Source: UBA7803 sp041395905 (lineage in GTDB: Bacteria; Pseudomonadota; Gammaproteobacteria; Pseudomonadales; Azotimanducaceae). Taken from it: a stretch of DNA of 64,000 nucleotides. The DNA is taken from positions 248,001-312,000 of the forward strand of contig JAWKZP010000003.1 in the NCBI GenBank assembly GCA_041395905.1, written 5' to 3'. Both the position numbers and the translations under genes were made by a program. The notes below the pieces were generated by a model. That model saw nothing but the letters and a program-made list of their open reading frames with translations. It was not told the DNA's origin and made no database searches. Shown piece after piece: positions 1 to 8,955 of this stretch (positions are counted from its first letter, which is position 1; every line of letters starts with the position of its first letter).

Positions 1-1697
1 AGGTTGCGGTGCACCTCCGGCGGCACGCCGAACTGAAACTCCTCCACGTCTCCTGACAGCGCACGCGCCAGCTGCGCAATCAGGTACAGGCCGAGCAGCG
101 CGTGCGCCCATGCCACGCCCACCTGCACGCGCGGCAGCGCCGCCGCCGCGGGCGCACGGCGGATCGCCCGCCAGCCCCAACCCACGACGGCCAGGAGATA
201 GACCGCCGCAACGCAACCGAACAGCACGCGCTGTGTCGACGGCGCATCGATCCCGCGCACGCGCTCGAAGGTCGCGAGCGGCGTCTCCAGCATCAGGTAG
301 GTCTTTCCGTTCGCGTCGCGCTGCGCTACCAGCGAGCGATCGGAGTACAGCGCCACGAATCGGTCCGGAGCGATCGCCACCCAGCGGCTCGCACCACCGC
401 CGAGCAGCAGCTGACCGTCGGAGGACGCTACCTGCAGAACGTTCACCAGGGAACCGAGCCGTTCGAAGGTGGACCAGTTACGGCGCAGCGGCAGGTACTC
501 GCCCATGAGATCGTCGAACGCGACCTCCGCGGGCGCCGGAGCTGTGCGCAGAATCTCCGCAGGAAAGAAGTAATCGATGAACGCCGGCACGATGTTGCTG
601 CGCGCCACCGCGGAAGGATCGGAATTGAACGACACGAAGATGCCCAGGTCCAGATCCGGCAGCAGGCTCAGGTTGCTGTGAAAGCCGTTGACGTCGCCGC
701 CATGGCCGTACACGGCCAGGCCGTTGCGGTCACTTCGGTAGAAGCCGTGCAGCAGCGGTTGAACGGCCGGATCCGGCGCGAACAGCGGCTCGCGCATCGC
801 GGCCACCAGTCGCGGCGAAAACACGAATACGCCGTCAGGTCGGGCGTGTCCGAGATGGGCGAGCATGTAGCGCGCCATGTCCGCTGCCGTGGTGCTCATG
901 TGTCCGGCCGGGGCGTCCCGCGCGTACAGATAGTCCAGCGGCTCGAAGCGGCCGGCCCGAAAGCGGTAGCTCGTCGCGTGCCGTGCCCGGAGCGCATCCG
1001 CCATCTCGGAGTGAGTGTTGGTAGAGGTCATGGCCAGCGGCTCGAGGATGTGGTCATCGACGTAGTCCGCCCAGGACTGCCCACTGACCCGCTCGATGAG
1101 GTAGCCGGCGAGCGCTGCACCATAGTTCGAGTATGACGCCTGCTGGCCCGGCGGCCTGACCAGCGCAGGCTGGTTCTCCGCCAGGTAGCTGCCGAGCGGA
1201 GTCAGCTCAGCCGCTGACCTGGCCGCCGTACCGGTGCCACGCTCCTCGAATCCGGCCGTGTGGGTCAGCAGGTGGCGCACGCGGATCGGCTCGGCAAACG
1301 TGCTCGCGAGCTCGAAATCCAGATAGTCCTGCACCGGGTCGTCCAGACCCATGCGGCCCTGCTCCACCAGCTGCATCAGGCCGGTCCAGACGAACGTTTT
1401 GGTGATGGATGCGATCCGGAACAGAGATCGTTCGGGGTCGGCCGGCACGCGCGCAGCGATGTCCGCCCAACCGAACCCGCCCAGATAGAGCACCTCGCCG
1501 CGATACACCACCGCTACCACGTATCCGGGAATCTCGTGCTCCAGGCGCTGCAGCGGAAACGCCGAGCTGAAGAAGGCTGCAACGCTGTCCCTGGTGATCG
1601 CCGGTGCCGGCGCGGGCGCCTGCGCGAGCGCCGGCAAGCCCGCAATCCATCCCGCCAGCGTCAGCGACAGCATCGAGACCCAGGCCCGTCTGATCAT
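1..1697 (-). CDS. Serine hydrolase of the class C beta-lactamase / EstB fold with C-terminal membrane helices (partial, 3' end outside window)
   Basis: The frame stays open from an ATG at 1697 to the window edge (565 codons), so the C-terminus is missing. The first 26 residues form a signal peptide ending ALA-Q. The beta-lactamase/penicillin-binding fold is marked by SITK at residues 97-100 (nucleophile Ser97, Lys100), YSN at 189-191 and a late HGG. After about residue 485 come two hydrophobic segments (about 490-508 and 525-545), so a periplasmic hydrolase domain is followed by membrane anchors. Family members hydrolyse esters, D-amino-acid peptides or beta-lactams, and the substrate cannot be told here. 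It is divergent from the thioesterase gene across about 200 bp that would hold both promoters. Confidence 0.85.
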   Translation of the reverse strand, partial: MIRRAWVSMLSLTLAGWIAGLPALAQAPAPAPAITRDSVAAFFSSAFPLQRLEHEIPGYVVAVVYRGEVLYLGGFGWADIAARVPADPERSLFRIASITKTFVWTGLMQLVEQGRMGLDDPVQDYLDFELASTFAEPIRVRHLLTHTAGFEERGTGTAARSAAELTPLGSYLAENQPALVRPPGQQASYSNYGAALAGYLIERVSGQSWADYVDDHILEPLAMTSTNTHSEMADALRARHATSYRFRAGRFEPLDYLYARDAPAGHMSTTAADMARYMLAHLGHARPDGVFVFSPRLVAAMREPLFAPDPAVQPLLHGFYRSDRNGLAVYGHGGDVNGFHSNLSLLPDLDLGIFVSFNSDPSAVARSNIVPAFIDYFFPAEILRTAPAPAEVAFDDLMGEYLPLRRNWSTFERLGSLVNVLQVASSDGQLLLGGGASRWVAIAPDRFVALYSDRSLVAQRDANGKTYLMLETPLATFERVRGIDAPSTQRVLFGCVAAVYLLAVVGWGWRAIRRAPAAAALPRVQVGVAWAHALLGLYLIAQLARALSGDVEEFQFGVPPEVHRN

Positions 1698-1871
1698 GAA
1701 ACCCTCCCTTCCGCGGCTCGAGTCTATACCCGGCCAGTCAGCGGGTGCAGCGCGCGCGCCGATCCCGGCCACGTGCGCTCCGGCCAGGTCCGGATCATGG
1801 CCCCGGATTCGGGGATTCTAACCGGCATCGCGCATGTAGTAGTCTCACCGCAATCGCTTGGGGGAGAGACG

Positions 1872-1904
1872 ATGGCGTACGTTTGCACAGAGGCGTCCGC
1901 GTGA
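1872..1904 (+). other. Ten-codon upstream reading frame overlapping the thioesterase start
   Basis: An ATG sits 6-7 bases after a strong ribosome site (GGGGAGAG). It is followed by ten codons and a TGA that overlaps the GTG chosen for the thioesterase (GTGA). Either this is a translationally coupled leader peptide, or it is the true N-terminus of the thioesterase separated from the rest by one missing base near 1899-1901. Confidence 0.35.
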
Positions 1905-2314
1905 GCGCCCGGCCGTCCGAAGAACGGGTACGTTGGATCGCCAGCGACGGCTTCGCGTCGCTGCTGGGTGCCGAGCTGGAATCCGCCCGCACCGACGAGG
2001 TCGTGATCAGACTGCCCTATCACAGCGCCCTGGGTGCGGACCGCGTGCACGGGGGCGCCATCAGCGCGCTGGTGGACATCGCCGCCACGGCAGCGTTCTG
2101 GTCGCACCCGGACATCGGTGCCGACGCGCGCGGCGCCACGGTGGGATTCACCATCAACTTCCTGCGCCTCGCCCGCGCGACCGATCTGCGCGCCATCGCC
2201 ACCGTGCGGCGGCGCGGCGGCACCCTGTGCACCGGTGACGTGAGCGTGCGCAACGCGGACGACGAGGAAGTCGCGGTGGCCATGGTCACCTACAAACTCT
2301 CCGACCGGAGCTGA
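1901..2314 (+). CDS. PaaI-type hotdog-fold acyl-CoA thioesterase
   Basis: A 137-residue single hotdog domain, the usual size for PaaI/YbgC-like thioesterases that hydrolyse acyl- or aryl-CoA to the free acid. The family signature lies near the middle: HGGAISALVDIAA, with the His-Gly-Gly turn and downstream Asp on the hotdog helix. The start is uncertain. GTG at 1901 fits the domain but has a poor ribosome site, while a strong site lies before the out-of-frame ATG at 1872. It is followed after 4 bp by two acyl-CoA dehydrogenase genes, so it probably relieves CoA sequestration in the same degradation pathway. Confidence 0.85.
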   Translation: MSARPSEERVRWIASDGFASLLGAELESARTDEVVIRLPYHSALGADRVHGGAISALVDIAATAAFWSHPDIGADARGATVGFTINFLRLARATDLRAIATVRRRGGTLCTGDVSVRNADDEEVAVAMVTYKLSDRS

Positions 2315-2318
2315 ACCG

Positions 2319-3464
2319 ATGCAGGTCACCTTCACCGACGAGCAGCTGCAGTTCCGCGATACGCTGCAGCGTTTCATGCAGCACCGATCCCCGAGCCGCG
2401 AGGTGCGACGCCTCATGGACACGGATCAGGGTTTCGACGCCGAGCTGTGGCAGGCACTCGCTGAGGAGTTGGCACTCCCGGGCCTGATCGTGCCGGAAGC
2501 ATATGGGGGTTACGGTTTCGGCACCGTGGAACTCGGCATCGCCATGGAGGAGATGGGTCGGGCTCTGCTGTGCGCACCATTCCTGTCCTCTGCGGTGCTT
2601 GCCAGCCAGGCCCTGCTGCAGGCGGGCAGCGAGGCCCAGAAGGAACGCTGGCTGCCGCAGCTCGCGGACGGCACGCTGCGCGGCTGCGTGGCGTTTACCG
2701 AACCCGACGGCGGTTGGACCTGCGACGGCATCGCAACGACCGCTGCTCCCGCCGGCAGCGGGTACCGTCTGAACGGCGTCAAGCGCTTCGTCATCGATGG
2801 CGCGACGGCGCAGCTGGTGATCGTTGCCGCGCGCGCGCCCGGCAGCAGCGGCCTTGACGGCCTGTCGCTGTTCGCCGTGGCGCCGGACGCCAGCGGTCTC
2901 GAACGCAGGCCCCTGCAGACTCTGGATGCCACGCGCAAACAGGCACAGCTGCACTTCACCGATACGCCTGCAGAGCTGCTCGGGCAGGCGGGGGACGGTG
3001 CGGCGCAGCTCGGACGGGTACTGGATCTCGCGCTCATCGCGCTCGCCAACGAGATGGTGGGCGGCGCCCAGCGCCTGCACGACATGACGATCGACTACGT
3101 CAAGCTGCGCGTGCAGTTCGGCCGCGCGATCGGCTCGTTTCAGGCCGTGAAGCACCGCTGCGCGGACATGCTGCTGGAGGTAGAGCTGGCCAAGTCCGCC
3201 GCCTACCACGCCGCCGCTGCAGCCGACGCGGCGGATCCGAATCTGCCGGCGCTCGCGTCGCTGGCGAAGAGCGCCGCCGCCGATGCGTACATGGGCGCTG
3301 CGCGCACCTGCATTCAGCTCCATGGCGGCATCGGATTCACCTGGGATCACGACGCCCATCTGTGGTTCAAGCGTGCAAAGAGCTCGGAGGTGCTGTTCGG
3401 CGACCCGGGCGCCCACCGGGAACGCATGCTGAGCTGCTGGCTGGAACAGGGAGCAACGCCATGA
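2319..3464 (+). CDS. Acyl-CoA dehydrogenase, shorter partner of an adjacent pair
   Basis: A 381-residue acyl-CoA dehydrogenase: N-terminal helical domain, middle beta domain with a flavin-contact segment (FTEPDGGWT, equivalent to the usual TEP.GS.) and a C-terminal helical domain with HGGIGFTWDHDAHLWFKRAK. Family members oxidise the alpha-beta bond of acyl-CoAs with FAD. The TEP.GS. segment is degenerate, and the C-terminal region lacks the common YEGT-type end carrying the catalytic Glu of short/medium-chain enzymes. That is what one sees in the less active half of heteromeric dehydrogenases. Its stop overlaps the next dehydrogenase start by ATGA, so the two should be co-translated and may form one complex (inference). 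Confidence 0.9.
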   Translation: MQVTFTDEQLQFRDTLQRFMQHRSPSREVRRLMDTDQGFDAELWQALAEELALPGLIVPEAYGGYGFGTVELGIAMEEMGRALLCAPFLSSAVLASQALLQAGSEAQKERWLPQLADGTLRGCVAFTEPDGGWTCDGIATTAAPAGSGYRLNGVKRFVIDGATAQLVIVAARAPGSSGLDGLSLFAVAPDASGLERRPLQTLDATRKQAQLHFTDTPAELLGQAGDGAAQLGRVLDLALIALANEMVGGAQRLHDMTIDYVKLRVQFGRAIGSFQAVKHRCADMLLEVELAKSAAYHAAAAADAADPNLPALASLAKSAAADAYMGAARTCIQLHGGIGFTWDHDAHLWFKRAKSSEVLFGDPGAHRERMLSCWLEQGATP

Positions 3465-4711
3465 CCGAATTCACCGAAGCTGCGGTACGCGCCGAGGTCC
3501 GGGCCTGGCTCGAAACCAACTGGAACCCGGACACAGGGCTGATCGAGTGGCGCAACAAGCTGGTGGACTCCGGCTGGGGCATGCCGGTCTGGCCGAGCCG
3601 CTGGCACGGCAGAGATCTGCCCGCCGCGCTGAACCCCGTCGTGCAGGAAGAGTTTGCACGCCTGGGCGCGGTGGGGGTGGCCACGGCGGGCATCCGCCTG
3701 CTGGCCGGGGCCACCCTGCTCGAGCACGGCACCGATGCGCAGAAGGCACGCTATCTGCGCGGCATCCTCACGGGCGAGGACACCTGGTGTCAGCTGTTCA
3801 GCGAGCCCGGCAGTGGCTCCGATCTGGCAGGAGCCACGACCCGCGCGGTGCTCGAGAACGGCCAGTGGATCGCCAACGGCCAGAAGGTCTGGACCACCAG
3901 CGCCCACCACGCCCAGTATGGCCTGCTGCTGGCCCGCACCGACTGGGACGCGCCCAAGCACCAGGGGCTGACCTTCTTCATTCTCGATATGACGCAGCCG
4001 GGCGTGGACGTGCAGCCGCTCAGACAGATGAACGGCCACGCGTCGTTCAATCAGGTGTTCATCACCGACGCGAAGATCCCGCCGGAGAACCTGGTGTCGA
4101 CGGTGGGCAACGGCTGGCAGGTGGCCATGACCACACTCGCCCACGAACGCCGCCAGGCCGATGGGCTCCGCGACGCGGGGCGCCGCGGTCAGCACCAGGG
4201 GCGGATCGATGAAGAGGTGGCCCGCGAGGTCGCCACCTCCATGGAACCGTACAAGTGGTACCCGCAACGGGCGGGACGGGTCGATCTGGTGCTGCCGAGA
4301 GCTCAGGAGACCGGGCGCATCGACGATCCCGTGGTGCGCCAGGAAATCGCGCGCCTGCTGATCCTTGCGAAGTGCGCCGAGTGGACGGCACTGCGGGCCC
4401 GGGCTGCCCAGCGCCAGGGACGCCCGCAGGGTCCCGAGGGCTCGCTGGGCAAGCTGGCGGCGAGTCACGTGGCACGGGCCGCGTCCCACGCACACACGCT
4501 GATCTCCGGAGCCGACGCCATGCTGAGCGGCAGCGATTCGCCCATGAACGGGCTCATCGCCGAGATCCTGGTGTCGGTGCCGGCCACGTCCATTGCCGGC
4601 GGCACCGACGAGATTCAACGCAACATCATCGCCGAGCGGGTGCTGGGTCTGCCCAAGGAGCCCCGCTTCGACACGGGGCCGTTCCGCGAAATCCCGCGCA
4701 ATGCCAGCTAG
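3461..4711 (+). CDS. Acyl-CoA dehydrogenase, longer partner of the pair
   Basis: A 416-residue acyl-CoA dehydrogenase with intact family motifs: FSEPGSGSDLAGATT for FAD binding in the middle domain, and AGGTDEIQRNIIAERVLGLP at the C-terminus. The ATG at 3461 is chosen because it gives the ATGA overlap with the preceding gene and a normal family N-terminus. Adjacent, overlapping dehydrogenases of about 380 and 415 residues are typical of heteromeric enzymes acting on bulky acyl-CoAs such as steroid side chains (known for several bacteria), but no sterol genes are seen here to confirm that. The gene is convergent with modC. Confidence 0.92.
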   Translation: MTEFTEAAVRAEVRAWLETNWNPDTGLIEWRNKLVDSGWGMPVWPSRWHGRDLPAALNPVVQEEFARLGAVGVATAGIRLLAGATLLEHGTDAQKARYLRGILTGEDTWCQLFSEPGSGSDLAGATTRAVLENGQWIANGQKVWTTSAHHAQYGLLLARTDWDAPKHQGLTFFILDMTQPGVDVQPLRQMNGHASFNQVFITDAKIPPENLVSTVGNGWQVAMTTLAHERRQADGLRDAGRRGQHQGRIDEEVAREVATSMEPYKWYPQRAGRVDLVLPRAQETGRIDDPVVRQEIARLLILAKCAEWTALRARAAQRQGRPQGPEGSLGKLAASHVARAASHAHTLISGADAMLSGSDSPMNGLIAEILVSVPATSIAGGTDEIQRNIIAERVLGLPKEPRFDTGPFREIPRNAS

Positions 4712-4823
4712 CGCTCAAAGGCGTGAACGGAGACTCGACATGACCGATCGGCGGCTGCAGGCTGCCTGGATCGCGGGCTGCCGGCGCCGCTACCGTTGGC
4801 GGCCGGATTCCGTCACGTTCCGG

Positions 4824-4844
4824 GGCTGAGGGGTCACCTCAGCC
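4824..4844. terminator. Perfect hairpin between convergent genes
   Basis: GGCTGAGG and CCTCAGCC form an 8-bp perfect stem with a 5-base loop, between the end of the acyl-CoA dehydrogenase operon and modC, overlapping the modC stop codon. There is no clear T-run on either side, so function as a bidirectional terminator is inferred from position and stem only. Confidence 0.4.
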
Positions 4845-5936
4845 GCCGGTCTCGAAGCTCACGCTCTTGACCAGGGCGAACACCTGAGCGCCGGGCGCAA
4901 GCGCCAGATCCTCAACAGCAGCGATCGTGAGGCGCGCCCGAATGCGCGTCCCGCGCAGCCCGATCAGCGCTTCGGCGAAACCCGTCTCCGGCTCCGTGAC
5001 GAGCGCTTCCAGCGTCCCCGGCAGGATGTTGCGGATGCTGATCGCCCGCGGCACTTCGGTTGCGAGCGACACATCGCGTGCGCGGATGCGAATGCGGATC
5101 CGCTCTCCGGGTGGGACATGCGCTATGAGCGGCATGCTCAGCCGGTCTCCGGCAAGGTCGACATGGGTCAGATGCAGCCGGGCGTCGTGATCGAGCACCA
5201 CCCCTTCCACCAGCACACCAGCCTCGAAGCGCCCGGTGATGGGTTGCAGATCGAGGCGCTCGACGATGGCGGCAGTGGTGCCTCGGGTCTGCACCCGTCC
5301 GCCTGCCAGCACGAGCACGTTGTCTGCCAGCTGGGCCACCTCGTCGACGTCGTGGCTGACGAACAGGGTGGGCAGCCGAAACTGACGCTGCAGGCGCGCC
5401 AGGTACGGCAGGATCTCCGCCTTGCGATTGCGATCCAGCGCTGCCAGCGGCTCATCGAGCAGCAGCAGCCGTGGCCGCGACAGCAGCGTTCGGCCGAGCG
5501 CGACCCGTTGCCGTTCACCCCCGGACAGCGAAGCCACGCGGCGCTCGAGCAACGGCTCGAGATCCAGCGCAGCCACCACCGCGTCGCGATCCCAGCCGCT
5601 TTGCCGGTCGCGGCGACGCCGCTGGGGATATCTCAGATTCCCGGCGACGTCCAGGTGCGTGAACAGGCGGCCGTCCTGAAACATGTAGCCTACCGCACGT
5701 CGGTGCGCCGGGACGTCGACACGCTGCTGGTCATCGAACCACAGCGATTCTCCGCAGGCGATGCGTCCGCTGGCCGGCCGTTCGAAACCGGCGATGGCGC
5801 GCAGCAGCGTGCTCTTGCCGCTGCCGCTCGGCCCGAACAGCGCGGTTACGCCATCCAGGGGGAGCGCCTCGGACACACTCAGAGTGAATCCGGGATGCCG
5901 TACCTCGACGCGCAGCGACAGCTCGTCAGCCGACAT
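4839..5936 (-). CDS. modC: Molybdate ABC transporter ATP-binding protein ModC
   Basis: A 365-residue ABC ATPase that would energise molybdate import. Visible motifs are Walker A GPSGSGKST at residues 35-43, signature LSGGERQ at 137-143, Walker B ending in Asp161-Glu162 and a switch His in FVSHDVDE. The C-terminal 110 residues form the TOBE/Mop-like extension seen in ModC, where molybdate or regulatory binding occurs. The reading frame overlaps the end of modB by 11 bp, so the two are coupled. No periplasmic binding gene modA is present in the window, which is unusual for this operon. Confidence 0.93.
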   Translation of the reverse strand: MSADELSLRVEVRHPGFTLSVSEALPLDGVTALFGPSGSGKSTLLRAIAGFERPASGRIACGESLWFDDQQRVDVPAHRRAVGYMFQDGRLFTHLDVAGNLRYPQRRRRDRQSGWDRDAVVAALDLEPLLERRVASLSGGERQRVALGRTLLSRPRLLLLDEPLAALDRNRKAEILPYLARLQRQFRLPTLFVSHDVDEVAQLADNVLVLAGGRVQTRGTTAAIVERLDLQPITGRFEAGVLVEGVVLDHDARLHLTHVDLAGDRLSMPLIAHVPPGERIRIRIRARDVSLATEVPRAISIRNILPGTLEALVTEPETGFAEALIGLRGTRIRARLTIAAVEDLALAPGAQVFALVKSVSFETGG

Positions 5937-6603
5937 GCACGGGCAGCCTGCGGTTGATCGTGTAGACGACCGTCAAGACCACGAACGAGAACACCACCAT
6001 GCCCGCAGAGAGCGCGTGCGCTGCCGCGTAGTCGAGCGTTTCCACATGCTCGAAGATGGCGATGGAGACGACGCGCGTCGAGCCCGGGATGTTGCCGCCA
6101 ACCATGAGCACCACGCCGAACTCGCCGATGGTGTGCGCGAAGGTGAGCACGGCCGCAGTGAGAAAGCCGCGCCCCGACAACGGCACGACCACGCTGAAGA
6201 ACGCATCGAGCGGGCCTGCGCCCAGGCTCGCAGCCGCCTCCACCGGCGCCCGGCCGACGCTCTCGAAAGCACTCTGCAGCGGCTGCACCATGAACGGCAG
6301 CGAGTACAGCACCGAGGCCACCACGAGACCGCTGAAAGAGAACGTCAGGGCCTCGCCGGTGAGCCGCACCCACAATCCGCCGAGCGGCGCTGACGGGCTC
6401 AGCAGTATCAGCAGGTAGAAGCCGAGCACCGTGGGCGGCAGCACCAGCGGCAGGGCCGTCACCGCCTCCAGCGCCGGCTTGAGCGCCGAGCCGGTGCGCG
6501 ACAGCCACCAGGCCAGGGGCGTACCGACGAGCAACAGCAGCAGCGTGGTGATGGACGCGAGGCTCGCCGTGAGCGCAACGGCCGTCAGGTCCGACGCGCT
6601 CAT
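5926..6603 (-). CDS. modB: Molybdate ABC transporter permease ModB
   Basis: A 225-residue inner-membrane permease with five or so hydrophobic helices and the conserved cytoplasmic loop (EAAASLGAGPLDAFFSVVVP) that docks on the ATPase. The ATG at 6603 (MSASDL) is preferred over an upstream in-frame GTG, because the extra 29 residues are Arg-rich and unlike any ModB, and 225 residues matches the family. It is followed directly by modC. Upstream, where modA normally lies, there is only a 230-bp gap before a divergent hydrolase gene, and nothing there reads as a ModA fragment. Confidence 0.92.
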   Translation of the reverse strand: MSASDLTAVALTASLASITTLLLLLVGTPLAWWLSRTGSALKPALEAVTALPLVLPPTVLGFYLLILLSPSAPLGGLWVRLTGEALTFSFSGLVVASVLYSLPFMVQPLQSAFESVGRAPVEAAASLGAGPLDAFFSVVVPLSGRGFLTAAVLTFAHTIGEFGVVLMVGGNIPGSTRVVSIAIFEHVETLDYAAAHALSAGMVVFSFVVLTVVYTINRRLPVHVG

Positions 6604-6833
6604 CCGCCGTGCCTGCGGCCGGCCGCGCTCGCGCGGCGATCCGCGCCCGGCCCGCAGCCGGCGCCACGAACTCGATCGGTTGCTGTGCACCTCGGTCTCA
6701 AGCCACTACCATCCGCACATGTCCTGCTGATCGGCGCTGACCATATGGGCGCTTGCCCTCACCTGTCCAGTCCGTCGTCACGCGCGTATCGCGCCCGGCA
6801 CACCCGCCTGCGGCACGCGGGCCGGCAGGGATC

Positions 6834-7820
6834 ATGAACTCTGCCATGCTGCTGCTGGTGGCCGCTCTGGGGGGCAGCGTGCTGCCCCAGGGGAGTGCCC
6901 TGGTTCCGACGCAGGACGGCGCACTGCACGTGCGCACCCTCGGCGCCGAGCGCCCGGGTCCGGCGGTGGTGCTGCTTTCCGGCCCCACGGAAAGCTGGCA
7001 CAGCGACACGGCCTGGTTCGCACTCTTGCAAGCGCTGCTCGCGGACAGCGTGCGCACTCACGCCATCGACCGCGCGGGCCAGGCGTTCAGCGACGGTCCA
7101 TCCGGCAGCTATGCCAGCTTCGGTCGGGCGCTGTCATCGCTGCTGCCGAGCCTGGAACGCGAGCCGGTCTTCGTGATCGCGTTCGCCAGTGCCAATCTGG
7201 CGCTGCACGGCTACTTCGCCGGCAACGGCCCGGGCGCCATCGCCGGCGCGCTGCTGGTGGACCCGGACGCGTTGAGCCCCGGCCTGCTGGACTTCTACGC
7301 GGAGCAGGCCGTGCCGTTTCAGTCCGAAGCCCTCCCCGACTTCGTGCTTTCCGGCGGCTACGACGCGCGCGCGGCAGAACATCGCGCCAACGATCGCGCC
7401 CGGGTGCTGAGGCTGGCGGACGGGCCGCTTTCGGCCCGCCTCGACGCCAGTTATCTCGACGCGGTGCTGGGTACGCGCAGCGAGCGTCAGCGAATCCTCT
7501 GGCGCTTCCAGGAAATCGCCCACTACGGCAGCGACGTGCGTGCCGCCGCGGCTGTGCCCTGGCCGGTTTCGGTTCCGGTATGGTCGTTCGACACCGACTT
7601 CGAGCGCGCGGCAATCGAAGCGGCAGCCGGCCCGGAGGAACGCGCCACGCTCAGCGCCTGGCGCCAGGGCGCGTCCGACTGGATGGACGGGTTACCGGGC
7701 AGCTGCCGCATCGTCTCGACGAGCACGGAACACCTGGCGGTGATTGCACAGGCACCGCGCCTGCGGGATCTGATTCTGGCGTTGCGCGCAGGGGCGCCCT
7801 GCCCCGCGGCAACGCGATGA
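6834..7820 (+). CDS. Secreted alpha/beta hydrolase-like protein with degenerate nucleophile elbow
   Basis: A 328-residue alpha/beta hydrolase. The ATG at 6834 follows a GCAGGG ribosome site and begins a plausible signal peptide ending near residue 22. The conserved DRAGQAFSDGP stretch corresponds to the family's D.PG.G.S.. segment, and an acid (LLVDPD) and a late His (STEHLAV) are in expected places. The nucleophile elbow reads FASAN rather than the canonical G-x-S-x-G, so the Ser may be functional but the geometry is atypical. Substrate unknown. It lies alone between divergent modB and a co-directional luciferase-like gene. Confidence 0.7.
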   Translation: MNSAMLLLVAALGGSVLPQGSALVPTQDGALHVRTLGAERPGPAVVLLSGPTESWHSDTAWFALLQALLADSVRTHAIDRAGQAFSDGPSGSYASFGRALSSLLPSLEREPVFVIAFASANLALHGYFAGNGPGAIAGALLVDPDALSPGLLDFYAEQAVPFQSEALPDFVLSGGYDARAAEHRANDRARVLRLADGPLSARLDASYLDAVLGTRSERQRILWRFQEIAHYGSDVRAAAAVPWPVSVPVWSFDTDFERAAIEAAAGPEERATLSAWRQGASDWMDGLPGSCRIVSTSTEHLAVIAQAPRLRDLILALRAGAPCPAATR

Positions 7821-7937
7821 CGCCCACCCGCCTGCCGACCTGACTGCCTGGGCGGTCACCACGCCTGTCGCCCCCCGGTTATTGCCGATGGCGTCGACCT
7901 GTGAGACAAACCTACCGGGGAACGAGAGGACAATCCG

Positions 7938-8948
7938 ATGCCGGAACTGCGTCTGGGCGTATGCTACGACTTCCGCAACCCGCCCGATTCCGGGACCTCG
8001 AATCACCAGCTGTACGCGGAGATTCTCGAGCAGGTGCAGTGGCTCGACCGGCTCGGTGCCGATCTGGTGTGGTTCACCGAACACCACTTCGTCGAGGACG
8101 GCTACCTGCCGAGCTGGGTTCCCGTCGCCGGCGCGATGGCCGCGCTCACGAGCCGCGTGCGGTTCGGCACCGACATCTGCCTCATGCCGTTCAATCATCC
8201 GGTCCGTCTGGCCGAGGATCTGGCGGTACTGGACAACCTGTCCGGCGGCCGCGTGGAGCTGGGCATCGGCATGGGCTACGCGCCGCACGAGTTCCGCGGT
8301 TTCGGCTTGCCAGTGGCGCGTCGCGTGTCCCTGATGAACGAGGGCATCGAGGTGCTGCAGCGCTGCTTCAGCGGTGAGCGCTTCAGCTACCGCGGCAAGC
8401 GCTACCAGCTCCAGGACGTGCAGATCACGCCCGGTTATGTCCAGGCCGGGGGCCCGCCCCTGTGGATCGCGGCGATGTCCGAAGGCGGCGCAATGCGGGC
8501 TGCCCGTTACGACACCAATTTCCTGCCGCAGGGCCTCAAGGCGCGCGCCTTCGACCCCTGGGTGGCCGAGCTCACCCGCACCGGCCGCAATCCGGCCGAC
8601 TACCGCATCGGCATCATCCGCAGCATCCTGGTGACCGACGACCGCGACAGCGACTGGCCGGCGATACGCGCTGCGGAACGCTACCGCATGGCCCTCTACC
8701 AGCGCTTCTTCGAGGAAAGCGGCGAGGGCTTCGGCAGCGGCGGCGAGCCCGTCCCGCAGACCTGGATCGTCGGCAACGTCGAGCAGTGCGTGGCGGAGCT
8801 GCGCCGGTTCATCGCCCGCTTCGGCATCACGGACATCGTCACCATGGCCGTGCCGCCGGGATTGCGGCCCGAACAGATGTCCGCCAGTCTCGAACGGCTG
8901 TTCCGCGACGTGGTGCCGCGCCTGCGGGCCGAGCTGGCCTCGGCCTGA
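7938..8948 (+). CDS. Luciferase-like (LLM class) flavin-dependent oxidoreductase
   Basis: A 336-residue TIM-barrel enzyme of the bacterial luciferase superfamily, which uses FMNH2 or F420H2 to oxidise small organic substrates. Recognisable segments are the WFTEHHFVEDGY stretch after the second strand, FGTDICLMPFNHPVRLAEDLAVLDNLSGGR split around the FMN region, and GRVELGIGMGYAPHEF. The start is supported by GAGAGGA ten bases upstream. Just downstream, convergent and 7 bp away, lies a broken thiamine diphosphate enzyme gene. A relic of a second luciferase-like gene occurs near 58.3 kb. Confidence 0.88.
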   Translation: MPELRLGVCYDFRNPPDSGTSNHQLYAEILEQVQWLDRLGADLVWFTEHHFVEDGYLPSWVPVAGAMAALTSRVRFGTDICLMPFNHPVRLAEDLAVLDNLSGGRVELGIGMGYAPHEFRGFGLPVARRVSLMNEGIEVLQRCFSGERFSYRGKRYQLQDVQITPGYVQAGGPPLWIAAMSEGGAMRAARYDTNFLPQGLKARAFDPWVAELTRTGRNPADYRIGIIRSILVTDDRDSDWPAIRAAERYRMALYQRFFEESGEGFGSGGEPVPQTWIVGNVEQCVAELRRFIARFGITDIVTMAVPPGLRPEQMSASLERLFRDVVPRLRAELASA

Positions 8949-8955
8949 ACCGGTT

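Noticed and set aside
102..1136. Long plus-strand frame in the first kilobase
   Set aside because: Antisense of the beta-lactamase-fold hydrolase; residues are Arg/His-rich as is typical of shadow frames in GC-rich DNA.
4740..4829. 29-codon frame after the acyl-CoA dehydrogenase pair
   Set aside because: Although GGAGA precedes the ATG, the product is Arg/Trp-rich with no recognisable features and its end forms part of the hairpin.
6604..6833. Possible modA remnant upstream of modB
   Set aside because: All minus-strand frames are Arg/Ala/Gly-rich with early stops and no ModA-like motif.
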